Below, piece by piece: positions 24,888 to 36,600 of a stretch of 64,000 nucleotides of DNA. The notes beneath the pieces were generated by a model that had not been told where the DNA came from, made no database searches, and saw only the letters and a program-made list of their open reading frames with translations. Each line of letters begins with the position of its first letter. Within the stretch, counting starts at the first letter, position 1. Both the position numbers and the translations under genes were made by a program. Where the stretch lies: contig CM059973.1 in assembly GCA_030490835.1 (NCBI GenBank), positions 85,451,221 to 85,515,220 on the forward strand. Direction: 5' to 3'. The DNA is from Annona cherimola. Its lineage: Eukaryota > Streptophyta > Magnoliopsida > Magnoliales > Annonaceae.

Positions 24888-26433
24888 CAGCGGTGCAAAC
24901 TCCGGTTGAGTTATACCGGTTTGGATTAAACTTAAACCTTAAATCAACCGGGTTAGAGTAAATATAAATTTTAATCTTAAAAATTTAATTTGGGTTCGTA
25001 TTAGTTTTGGTTTGGTTTCAGGTTAGAATTCGGGTTACTAATAAACTGTTTTTTTTCAAATTTAATTGTAATCTAAAAGAAAATTATTAGAATGTACATA
25101 CCTGTGTTTATGAAGTCAAGCTTCACGCTGAATTCTGCAACATCCTTTCAAAAAATTCTGCAACATCATACTGAATTTTGCAATGTTCTTTGAATGAACT
25201 TTGCAAGTAATTTTTCAACACCCTATAAACACGAATAAATGACAAATTAATTAGTTTTATGACTAGTTGGTCATTTCTATTTAATAACTAATGGAAATGA
25301 TTCAAGTGTAGCAAATAGAAAATGAACATATCATACCAACTATTGTAGTTGAAACTAAACATTATCATACAAATTGTTGAAATTAAATTCAAACTGAATA
25401 TTTATCATACAAATTGCTAAAATAGAAATTGACCACTTGTCATACCAATAAACTTAAAATATGAATCAAATTTATACTACAATCTGAAATTCAAATTAAC
25501 AGATTTCTCATACTAACAGAAAGTATAATATGAAATAGATTTATCGTGTCAATTCAAATTCAAACATAATCCACATAACAGTTATTCAAAACAACTAAAT
25601 CTAAATGCACTAAGCATAATGATTCAACATTTCAATATAATTTAAAATTTTAAGTATAATCCAAATTTAAAATAACAATATAAACAAATCTCAAGTTTAA
25701 ATAAGTTTACATCCACTTTTAAACAAATTCAAAATTCAAATGAGTTCATGTCTACAAAGTTTCCAAAAAAACTAAAAAACTATTTGAAGACTTCCAAGTA
25801 ATTTCTCCCTTAATTTCTATCTGCATTTCTAATGTCAAGTTCTTCCTCCTCCATTTATATCTTCGAAAATAATATGCATCAACCTAGACAAAAAAAATGC
25901 ATGCAACTGTTAACAATAAGAAGATAATAATCATAAAAAATCATTTTAGAAATTAAATTACCTCAAACATGCTTTGGTAATGGAGAAAAAAGTGATTTGT
26001 CTGAACTAGAGTTGATAACGCTTGAAACATTTAATCTAAATTATTATAAGAATATTAAAAATGACTTTAGAATATAAAATATGGTATTTAAAAACATAAT
26101 TACTAGATATAAGTCTCTCAAATTCAATAGCTTTCTCTTCATTTTCAGTTATTCGAGGTGTAGCTCTAAGCTAATTTTGTGCACATATCAAACACTCAAC
26201 TAATTTACAAAAAAAACATGTATAATTTATGAAAAAATTATATAAATTACACAAGGCTTGGACCGGGTCAGATTTTGGTACCGGGTTGGTGCGAAACTAG
26301 TTTTGATTTTGAGTTTATACAGGTCGAGTTGAAACTGAATCTATTTTGAAAAAACTTAAAAGTAAAATTCTTTTTTGGTTTTGGTACCGGGCTGGGTCGG
26401 CGCGAGGTCGGACCCGTTACCAAGTTGCACCCT
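24888..26433. mobile_element. Non-autonomous hAT-like element, ~1.55 kb
   Basis: The ends read CAGCGGTGCAAAC and GTTGCACCCT; the inverted match GGTGCAA is typical of plant hAT termini (A/GGGGTGCAA). Both subtermini carry the composition often seen in such elements (gttataccggtttgg at left, ggtaccgggctgggtcgg at right). The flanks GTGAATGC (24,880-24,887) and ATGAATGC (26,434-26,441) form an 8-bp target duplication with one mismatch, the size expected for hAT. There is no transposase frame inside. It inserted just upstream of the minus-strand promoter-like sequence. Confidence 0.75.
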
Positions 26434-26441
26434 ATGAATGC

Positions 26442-27514
26442 GCAGCATAGGGGTCATATGGACACGTATCATATGCAATACTGCGTGTGTAGGACGCAAC
26501 GTACATGTAATCGTGGATTGGATTTTGGGTTGTTTCCTTCGGAATCGTCCAGAGATGTCCCGATGGAACAGATGTCAACCTTAGTCACGACTGACGAGAG
26601 CCTCACATAATATTTTTCAAAAAAATATAATAATAAAAATAATTGCACAATATGTGAATAATAATTAATAAAAATTAAAAATATATTTACATTTCTTTAT
26701 CACATGCTCCTGAATTATATGTTAGTGAAAATTTTTCTTTATAACTATTATTAAATTGAAATAAAATGATGTAATATAGTGGGAGTGGTAATGAAAAGTA
26801 AAATAATAAAGTTAAAATAGATAAATTAGTTGTATAAAAATAATTAAAAAGTAAAATAATTATATAGAAATGTATAAAAATAATTTAAAATAAAATAATT
26901 ATTCACAATAAAAAGTTTTAATTTACATTTTTTACTAGTTGCCAAACATACATATTTGCTTTTCTAGGCTCAGGCCTCAGAGCTCGACGAATTTGGAAGT
27001 ATATACAGCTAGGGTCAGATTCCGAAGGTCAATCTTCTCGCTTAAAAATAATTTTTTTAGTTTTTTTTTTTTTACTTTTTTCATGAGATGGTTAATTTAA
27101 ATAAAAAATACCATGATGCACTTGTATTTTATCTGGAATTTTAGTTTATAAATAATATATATCTAGATTAACCATTTTATCAAAAATTTTCAAAAAATTT
27201 TAAAAATAAGTGATACGATTGGAAGATGGCTGCCATGATCAGCCCACTAGGATTCCGAACTAGAAACTAGTTGCATTTATATTTTTTTTACCAAAATTTG
27301 CATTTATATATTTAATATGATATATCTGTGCAACATGTATACATTATTTAAAAAATATTTTTTATTATTATTCAATTTATATTTTATTTTTAAAATATTA
27401 ATACTATTTACATTTAATTTTTTAAATTTTATTTCTTTGTCTGTTTTAAAAGATCAAGGTCTCTTATAGGAATATATTATATCTTAATATAATATTTTAA
27501 AAATATAAGAGTCC
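26442..27514. other. AT-rich intergenic DNA with a decayed MITE
   Basis: The 26,750-26,955 part matches the body of the GGGTGTGTTTGG family (ggtaatgaaaagtaaaataataaag, right end gccaaacatac), without clear ends. The rest shows no gene or obvious structure. The 61-codon open frame at 26,425 overlaps the hAT end and is not supported. Confidence 0.5.
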
Positions 27515-28052
27515 GCATTCTCTACATCCATATGTACCAATTCACTTCGATACTCCTGTCTAGTTCAAGCCCTATTTTTATGATTTTGTTAAATCTAATT
27601 TATTCATTATATTTGACATTGCTTATTTTATGTAGATGCGAAAAATCATATCAATGGATGTATGTGTATATCACATCTTCTAAAAATGTATAAAATTGTA
27701 CATAAATTTAGAAAATTACTTAAATTCATATATCAAAGTTTTAAAATATTATAAATTTGTATATAATTATTGATCTAAGTAGGATAAATATTGTAAATAT
27801 TTTAGATATTAAATTGGAATCTCACGAGTTCTTATAATAGGGAGATAATTTTTAATTTATTTAAAGTTACTCTTAAGCGATTCTTAATTTTGAAAATGAT
27901 GCAAGTTATGGATTAACATAATTTTTAGTATCTCAATAAAATAAATAGTTCTTAATATAGTAGATGAATTAAGTTTAGCAAAATCATCAAAATAAGGCGT
28001 AAACTAAATGAGAGTACCAATGTGAATTTATACATCCGAATGTACAAAAGTC
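27515..28052. mobile_element. MITE with long (~80 bp) imperfect inverted repeats
   Basis: Left: 'tacatccatatgtaccaatt', then 'gatactc' and 'atgattttgttaaa'. The reverse complement of the right end gives 'tacattcggatgtataaatt', then 'ggtactc' and 'atgattttgctaaa'. The pairing runs for about 80 bp with scattered mismatches, and the element is about 540 bp and non-coding. The flank duplication is not clear. Confidence 0.7.
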
Positions 28053-28266
28053 AGGTTCAAAATATAATTATATTATGTATTATTTTTTTTTCTTACGTGA
28101 CCTGTTGGTCTTGTATATTGATATAAAATTGTACGGAGTCACTTATATGAAACTTTTCTTATGTGTAATATCTTTCATTTTTAATATTTTAATGGATGAT
28201 ATAAAATCTACTCTGTCTATCATATTTAACATTATTTATAATATTTTAAAAACTTTTTCGCTTGTC

Positions 28267-28520
28267 TAATATTATTATACACGGGCCCTATATATAAATG
28301 TGTAAAATCAATATAATAAAATAATTTAATATCAAATTTAAAGTTGTATTTTCAACTTTTAGATTGTTTAAAATATCATTTATTTGTAAATAAGTGATTC
28401 TATAAAATATTATTACATTTTAATATACATATGAATGGATTTAAGTATTTTTTATCATTTATGCATGAATTACTTATTTCGAGCAAATGTAACTCATGTA
28501 CATATTTGATTTTATTTTTT
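28267..28520 (+). mobile_element. Partial copy of the 10,449-type MITE family
   Basis: Sequence around 'gtaaaatcaatataataaaa', 'aaatttaaagttgtattttc' and 'gagcaaatgtaactcatg' matches, in the same order, the reverse complement of the element near 48,100. It also matches more loosely the inside of the element at 10,449. The terminal repeats are not recognisable here. Confidence 0.55.
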
Positions 28521-28680
28521 TTAAAATTAAACAAATAATGTTAAATTCAATAAATAGATTGAATTTTTCACTAAGCATAAAAAACTCGAAATTTAATAGC
28601 ATTGCAAAGAAATTTTTCTATATAACCTGATTATATAAAAGCGGATTCGAGCATTTTTAATTTGTCTATTTTAACTTAAA

Positions 28681-28907
28681 GGTGCATTTAGGAAGTAATA
28701 AAACGAAGAAAATTTGATATGAAATTTTTTAAAATTGTTTAAAATAATGTGATATGATAAGGAGTAAATAGAATAAAGTTAAAATGAATGATAATTTTAT
28801 GAAAAATGATTGAAAAATATAGTAGTTATATAAAAAGACTTTGAAGAAATTGTTAAAAATATAGAGCTTATAGAGATTGAAAAGTTCTGTTATTAAACAA
28901 GCACACC
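28681..28907 (+). mobile_element. MITE, GGTGTGTTTGG family, with TTAAA duplication
   Basis: The left end GGTGCATTTAGGAAG and the right end TTAAACAAGCACACC are inverted. The body matches other family members (gtgatatgataaggagtaaatag, atgattgaaaaatatagtagtt). Both flanks read TTAAA (28,676-28,680 and 28,908-28,912), a 5-bp direct repeat that may contain a 3-bp TTA/TAA duplication of the PIF/Harbinger type. Confidence 0.7.
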
Positions 28908-28912
28908 TTAAA

Positions 28913-31341
28913 TGAAAAATCTTCAATTTGAACTTTAACCTAAAATTAAACCAAACTTAATTTATCACAAATAGATTTATGGTTAATTTTAGGGTTTAAA
29001 TTTTATAAATTTGATTAAAGTTAAATTTGAGGCAAACATGAATTTTATGAGCTCAAATTATACCTTATTAAAATGACAAATTTTCTCTAATTATATTAAA
29101 AATAAAAAATATTTTGATAATGAAAATTTTCATTCCCTTTAAGTTTCTTGTGGTTTGAAATAAAAAAAAAAATAGGGAAATTGTATACTTAACAGATGCT
29201 GGAAAAGATTTAAGGATTTTAAATTGGATGGATAAATGAGATATGAATGCGTATTGATGATGAGAAAAATTGTATGACAAATTAAATAATTGTATTAAAA
29301 ATTAAAAATCTGTTCTATAGGCATCCTATTCTAGCAAGTGGTACCATTTTGGATATCGAGGGAAAAAAGAACTGGCTTACTTTGGAATACCCCTAAAAGG
29401 GAATCAACATATTTAATCTTTAGCCGCAAAATTTCTCAATTTATTCGCTTTTAGCTATCCATATCTGATGAAGTTAGGATATGTTCTAAATCAGAGAAGA
29501 TTCTTATATCAAATTAATGACGTGCATTGAGATTGAAAATGAATAAAGTATTAGAAAAGGGTAAAGTTGTGTTGAATTTTTTTTTTTTAAAAAAAAAAAC
29601 TGTCTTGAAAATTGAAAATATTTTTTGAGAATGATGATACAGAATAATGAAATAATTTGGTATGGTTTAGAGTACGCTCTTCTATCGCGGGCATTCAGAT
29701 TTACACGAATGAAGACATTGATTTGTCAATTGTTTAATCTAATATTTATTTTAATTTTTAAAAATCAACAAAAAAAGCCAACTTGCGTCCTCCACATTTC
29801 TAACGGAAAACAAAAAGGTAAAAACAAACACCAGCAATGCATCATCTCTTCCTCTAGTTATATTGGCTGATATAAAAAACATTTCGATTAACATTGCATG
29901 TAATCCATAACAAATTAAAATGCACAAGTTCTTTTATAATTATTTGTTGTGGACGTTTTCAATTCATTTGGTTTTTTTATACTTAAGTTAAATAAACAGT
30001 CTTCAATACAATGCTTAAATTGGATGATGGAAAAAAAATCAAATAATTATATTAGACAACCGATTGCATTGAAATTCCCTGCGTAGACACCAAGTCTTCA
30101 TCCATACAGGCGAATTGAGCTTGTTATTTTTGTTTTTTTTTTATCTGGGAATACATGTATTTAATTTATATCCTCAAATTAACTATTTTATTCATATATT
30201 TTTATAATTTGAAAAATAAAAATTTTCGTCATTCTTAATGTGACAAACTATTAACTTCTGGATTATAAAAAATACATAGAAATCCAGAAAAAAGTATATT
30301 TTTGTATATATGAAGATTATATGTAGGCCCATAAAAAAATGAAAAGAAAAATTAAAAATCGAAACGGCTCAGAAGTCAGAACACCTATTTATACAGAGAA
30401 AAAGGGACTTGGTTGGTATATATGCGTTGAATAATTACCTAAGTTATATTTATATTTTCATTTGAATCAATTTATTTCTATCAAAAATATTTTATTTCCT
30501 ATGTTTTTTATTTTGGAAGCAAAACTTTGGGCATCGCTTTTTACTTAAAAGATTTGTATGGTCACTGATGAAAAATAAAATAAAAAGATGATTTCCGATC
30601 TTATTAGTTCAGGGAAAAAAAAATAACTCTTACTATCAAGAATTCACGAGTGCATGAGTAATTTTTAAATATATGGGTTTAAGCATACTTTAGTTATCAT
30701 ATCAGCGTGTACGAGCATACGTAAGAGTGTGTACGGTCGTAAAGACACTTGTCTTGTTCACTCCTCTATTCAAATGTTATTCCGTGAGTTGTTTGGTCAT
30801 TTGAGGGTTAACATGATTTTAAAAAAAGTGTATAATAAAAAAAACATACAAGAGTATTTTTTCTGAATTTTCAAAATCAAAATATGGCATTTAAGTAATT
30901 TCGAAGCATACAAAAACATATCAAAAATGATAAATGTGATGTGTGATTTAAATTCGCTGGGACCCACGTTTTTCATAAAAATTGAAAAATAAAAAAATGC
31001 CCGTTGTTTGATAGGAGCTTATATTAATTCAGGGCAACAAGAGGACAACCCATAAAAGATTTGTAATACCAGTTGTCATGATGCATAAATTTCAATAAAA
31101 AAAAGTTAAGAGTTAGAAAAATAAACTGAATAAAAAAAAGCAAGCAATCAGTCAAATGACGACAACATCGTGTGGAGAAGGCCCACTGCTTGAGCTCTTT
31201 GAGCCTGCATAGTCCGAGTGGTATTCCACCTCGTCCTTTTTATGGAGCAGGAGCACTTAATTTGGAAGGGGATTTTTTAAAGTTTAAATTAGTAACATGT
31301 AAATTTTATTAAATTTATTTGAATGTTAACGATACGAGCAC
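28913..31341. other. AT-rich intergenic DNA, no gene seen
   Basis: No exon, RNA gene or convincing element boundary. Several homopolymer runs. Open frames are short and low-complexity. Confidence 0.6.
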
Positions 31342-31730
31342 CAATCTTTTCAGACCGGTCGGAAATCCGGTGATTTCCGACCGGTCAAAAAAATTATTTT
31401 TTTTATTTTTTTTTTGAAAATAATTTTATAAACTTGTTAATCTACTTATATTTAATTTATAAACCAAGTTTTATCATTTTTTGATATGTCTATATATTTA
31501 TTTTGGATTTTTAAATACAGGGGTATTTAAGTCATTTTAATTTAAATACCCCTGTATTTAAAAATCCAAAATAAATATATAGACATATCAAAAAATGATA
31601 AAACTTGGTTTATAAATTAAATATAACTAGATTAACAAGTTTATAAAATTATTTTCAAAAAAAAAATAAAAAAAATAAATTTTCAGACCGGTCGGAAATC
31701 ACCGGATTTCCGACCGGTCTGAAAAGATCA
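31342..31730. mobile_element. Foldback (hairpin) MITE, copy 1
   Basis: A 389-bp near-perfect inverted repeat centred at about 31,536. Each arm is about 190 bp with only a few mismatches and almost no spacer. The ends read CAATCTTTTCAGACCGGTCGG and its complement ending GAAAAGATCA. Just inside each end lies a 34-bp segment (GACCGGTCGGAAATC + CGGT + GATTTCCGACCGGTC) that is itself a near-palindrome. There is no coding capacity. A second copy lies at 32,217-32,620. I see no clear target duplication. An RNA copy would form a roughly 190-bp duplex. Confidence 0.88.
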
Positions 31731-32216
31731 TTCGTCGAACGGATACTGTAAAGGCAAAATTAAACTTCTGTATAAGCTTCGGAGTTTGAAGGTGTGCAAA
31801 GTATTTTACAGAACCTTGAGAATTTCGTAATTTTTATTTATAACCGCCTTCAGAAACTTCATTAAAGCAGGAGCACCCCATCACCCCACCCCCAGAAACA
31901 AAAAAAAAAAAAACTAATAATAATAATAATAAATTACAAATTTTAATACAAGCACAGTAAAGTCTATAACTGTAATTGAAAGAACTACTAATCGGAACTT
32001 TTTATTAGGATAATTATAAATCAATCAAAATATCAAGCCAATTCAGTGCACTGTTTGAGAACACATCTACATTAATTGACTAAACCCTGAGTAAACGACT
32101 TCTTATTTATTTGCTACCAAAAACATGAGCATCTTATTCCTTGCTTTGGGAGTTGCTCGGCTTAGTAGTCGTTATTTTGCACAAAGTTAAATTTCTTCTA
32201 TTTGTAAGAAGGCGAA
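31731..32216. other. Spacer between the two foldback elements
   Basis: 486 bp of AT-rich DNA with a short AAT run (about 31,917-31,932). No gene or further inverted repeat seen. Confidence 0.6.
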
Positions 32217-32620
32217 TGATCATTTACGACCGGTCGGAAATCCGGTGATTTCCGACCGGTCCAAAAATATATATTTTTTAAGTTTTTTTGAAAAATAATT
32301 TTATAAACATGTTAATCTAGTTATATTTAATCTATAAATCAAATTTTACCATTTTTGGATATGTATATATATTTATTTTGAATTTTTAAATACAGGGGTA
32401 TTTAAGTCATTTTAAATATTCTTAAAATGACTTAAATACCCCTGTATTTAAAAATCCTAAATAAATATATATACATATCTAAAAATGATAAAACTTGGTT
32501 TATAGATTAAATATAACTAGATTAACATGTTTATAAAATTATTTTTCAAAAAAAAAACAAAAAAAAATATTTTTTAACCGGTCAGAAATCACCGGATTTC
32601 CGACCGGTCGTAGAAGATCA
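32217..32620. mobile_element. Foldback (hairpin) MITE, copy 2, in the 3' flank of the pectin acetylesterase gene
   Basis: A 404-bp inverted repeat centred at about 32,418, with the same termini as copy 1 (TGATC...GACCGGTCGG) and the same inner words (acaggggtatttaagtcatt). The arms pair less perfectly than in copy 1, with scattered mismatches and length changes in the T-rich part, suggesting an older insertion. Its right edge is 33 nt beyond the esterase stop codon at 32,654, so the esterase 3' UTR probably runs into it. On the minus strand an AATAAA lies inside it at 32,372-32,377 and could serve as a polyadenylation signal. Confidence 0.88.
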
Positions 32621-32653
32621 GTACTCTTGTAAGAATCTTGCAAACTTTACTGT

Positions 32654-33624
32654 CTATGCACACGTAGAATATTTGCATGGAAAAGGGCAATCGATCTGCT
32701 GAAAGGTATGCTCATCATAAAACCAGCCACCAACTGCATCTGCAATTGTCTGCAGAATAAATTTTCATCGTTCATTAGTAGTAGCAGTAACAGTAGCTAA
32801 ACATTTATCCAAGCAGCTTTATTAATGAATGAAAATAGCATGCAATGAAATATCTGTCGAATGAATGTGGACTACTGTCTTTTTGTTCTAGATCATGCAT
32901 GTCTTCTGGAACACGAATTTGGGTATGTTGGGTATTGGATTAATAGAGAGAGAGCATTTGTCATTTGTGAAACAGGACTGCTGGATGAGAGGAGAGTATT
33001 GAACTCACTGTATGTGCAAGCATAGAAGAATTCGGAGCAAACCATATATTCTCCAGTTCAGATTGCAGATGGATATAACATGAATTTATAAACCAGCCAT
33101 TTGACAAGGACTTCTTTAATGATGCTAATGCGTCTACAAACTTCATCCTGAAATCTGTTTTCCAGGAAAGCAATTAGCGAAGCAACTTTTTATGCATTTA
33201 GCTAATACATCAAATTAAATAAACAGATAATACTAATTTACTGATACAAACTCACCTCTTTTGGGTATAAAATTTTCCAAGTGAATCATGAGGTCCAGTT
33301 GTAGAGAAAGAAAAGTTAATTACCTTGCATTTTCTCCAGCTGTTTGGAGGAACACAGATTCATATTTGTCTTACAAACACCCCACTCGTTCAGGGGGTCA
33401 TCGTCTGCAGGTGCCAACACATTCTTTATCTGGAAAATGAGTGAGAGTCTGTAACTAGAAATTGATGCTAAAGCTCAAACGATCTTTTCAATCAAGATAC
33501 AGAACACTCAATGAATTAAAAAGATTACCTGCCATGAATCATACGCTGAATTTACCACAAACAGTGGTGTTTGAATGTGTTCCACCAAGTATTGTGGGAA
33601 GAAACACTGCATTCATGTATCGTT

Positions 33625-33667
<43 letters not shown>

Positions 33668-36600
33668 GGGTGTTTACCAGACTAGGTGGCATTCTACTTG
33701 TGCACGAAGAAGGCAGATTCTTTGCGGATCCCTGTACATGATTCATCCAGATTCCAGGAACTCAGATTCTTACGAAAGCAATATGAGAATCAAATGTCAA
33801 GGCCTTGGGTGGGTTGTTTCAGGAGGAAAACAGAAAATCATACATGTAATGTGACTATCTCATCAAAGTAGCTTCTTATGTGAGGCTTTCCCATGATATC
33901 ATTCCTGTGACACATGCATGATAACAAAAACATCAGCCCCACAAAATAACAAAATCAAATCACCACATAATTTTCTTCAGAGTTCAAAAAAGGGGGAAAT
34001 ACAGCAGCTACAGAGTAGCTTACAAATCAACAAAATAACCCGCATCCGACACGCATTTTACTTTGGCGCCCAATGGGAGAAGAGAACTAAAACTGTCACA
34101 CTGAAGTATTGCAGCCAAACCTCCGGCTGAGCCGCCTGTTAAGATAGCCTGCGACCATTTTGTATCTTGTTATGATCAGTCGTTTCCATGTATCTGAACT
34201 TAATTACAATTGGTAGAATCTTTTTATGCAACCTACATTTTCGCTTGCGTTCATCCCCTTCGATAACAGATCTTCCATCACAGCAAGCCAAACCCTTGCA
34301 CCTCGATAGTGAAGTTTGGTGGCCTGATCATTGGATCATCACACAGAAAGCAATTAACTAAACTGAAATTTAATGATTTTGGTTCTTTTATTTGTGGATA
34401 TATCACGTAAAGGTTGGTATATGTCGAAATTTCACAAGTACCAAGAGCTGGATAGCTTACAGGATCTACTCTCTCCACATCTCCTGTAAATGATGATCCA
34501 TCACAGTAACGAACTTCAACCCTATTCCAATTGTAAAAATCTGAAAATTTTCAAGTCAAACTTTTCATCAATATACCCAATATAAAATGGCTTCAGGATC
34601 TTTCCTTCTGAATAAATAATTACTTGTTCAAATACTGGTAATATGCATGCACATGTGCATGTTACAAAACTTGGCAGAAGTGGAAGATAATGGCCGGTTT
34701 GCTTAATTTTTTCTCCCACCTTAAAGATCTCGTTTATATGTTAACCAAGGTGAGGCCAGAAATAGGAAATAAATACTATTCCAAAAATAAGACCATCAAA
34801 AGCACATGGGGAGATCGATGAGGTCAGTATATATCTCAAATTTTGCAAAACTTTCAAGGGAATCTGGTTCTTGCCAAAGGTTATCATACACATTCATTTT
34901 TTTGCAAAATTTTCAGGGGAATTTGTTCTAAAGGCTATAATTTTTTTCCTTCTAAATTTGTCAAAGGAATCTGATTCCCAAAGTTAGCCTGAAAATTACT
35001 CTAAAATCCACAGATTGTCTAAAAGAACTTGCCTGTGCACACGCTAACTATTTGGGTTTCTCAAATGTTTTAGAATCACAGATTCACAGTTCCAGATCTA
35101 GCCATCTATCCAGATTGAAATTTCATGATATTGTAACAAGCACTTCTTTGCTACAATGTTATGATGCAGCTACTTGAATATCAGCAATCAAAATTAATAC
35201 ATATTCGTTTATACTGCATTGAATTAAAATCCTACATGGATTATGTACTTTTCCGCTACTAAGAATTGCTGCAAAATGTATTTGCTCTGGCATATATTTA
35301 GAAGAACCCAGGTGGTATGTTTTGCGACCAAGACAGTGTGAAACATTGTGGCACCAGCCCCCTCCCTGAAAATACAAAGGAAAGACAAGTTACATAGGCA
35401 AAAGCACTCCTTCCCTACTGACCATATGCACCAGGCAAACTTCCTAAAATGAAATTTCCAAGATGTCGGCTAAAAATAAAGACAGTTTAAAATCATCTGT
35501 AGGACTAACCTCTAAATGAACTAGCCAACTGTTTATCCCAGAGCCAAAGCCCCTATCAAGATGATAAGCTGGAGGACTCCCATCCAAGCAAACTGCATTA
35601 CGTTTCAGGAAGGCACCATTATGTTGACTTTTGGGTTTCCTCCCACGTGGAGATGGCCCACACTAAAAGACAAAAAGAAAAAAAATGTCACGGCGCCGTT
35701 TCCTTCTTTGTTTTTTCTTCTGCGGTTGTCCGCGTTTTTTTCGGTGCCTGTCTTCTTCTCCTCTCTCAGCAGCGGTTCGTCGTCAGAGAGCGCGTTTTCT
35801 TCCCGTCTCGGCTTTCAGAGCAGCAGCATCAGCAGCTTCGACGGACGGAGGAGGATTTTATCCTCATATGCTCAAGGTTTCTACGACAGTCATCTCTTCC
35901 ATCAAGAGAGAAAATTCTGCCGTTATCTCAGATTTGGTGAGATCTACCCTTGATTAATTTCTGTATTGAAATCCATCATTATTGTGATGATGAAATCCTC
36001 TAGTTTTGACTAGAGAAGACATTGTGTTGTAATCCCATTATTCTATAGTGGAAGATTTACCTGGACTGGGTCCCGTGGTTTTTCCCCTTTGGTAAAAAGG
36101 GGTTTTCCACGTAAAAATTGTGGTGTGTTTTTCCCGTGGTTTGATTGCTTATAATTTACAATATTTATTGTCTGTAATTAATCATTCCTATTTAATCTAC
36201 ACAAGAAGGGGATAGGCTAAAATCCCAACAAGTGGTATCAGAGCGAGGTTTTAGTAATCTTGTGCCTTGTGTTGAACGATGGAGGTTAATACAAGTAGAA
36301 TGATTAATTTGAATGGTTCAAATTATCATGTGTGGAAGGGAAAAATGGAAGACCTGCTATATGTCAAAGATTTTTATTTGCCTGTGTTTGCGGAACAAAA
36401 ACCCGTAGAAAAAACTGATGCTGAATGGACTTTACTTCATCGTCAAGTATGTGGGTATATCAGGCAGTGGGTGGATGATAATGTTTTAAACCATGTCAGT
36501 GAAGAAACAAATGCACGTTCTTTATGGGACAGGCTTGAACAGCTGTATGCTCGAAAAACCGGGAACAACAAGTTGTTTCTAATAAAGAAGTTGATGGGCT

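Noticed and set aside
31342..32620. Reading the two hairpins as LTRs of one element or as a CRISPR-like array
   Set aside because: Each is a self-contained inverted repeat and not one of a pair of direct repeats. There is no internal coding region or primer site between them, and this is a plant nuclear genome.
35561..35957. Open frames of 90-130 codons in the left LTR, repeated at 40,279-40,615
   Set aside because: They are identical because the LTRs are identical. No conserved product is known from this part of Copia LTRs.
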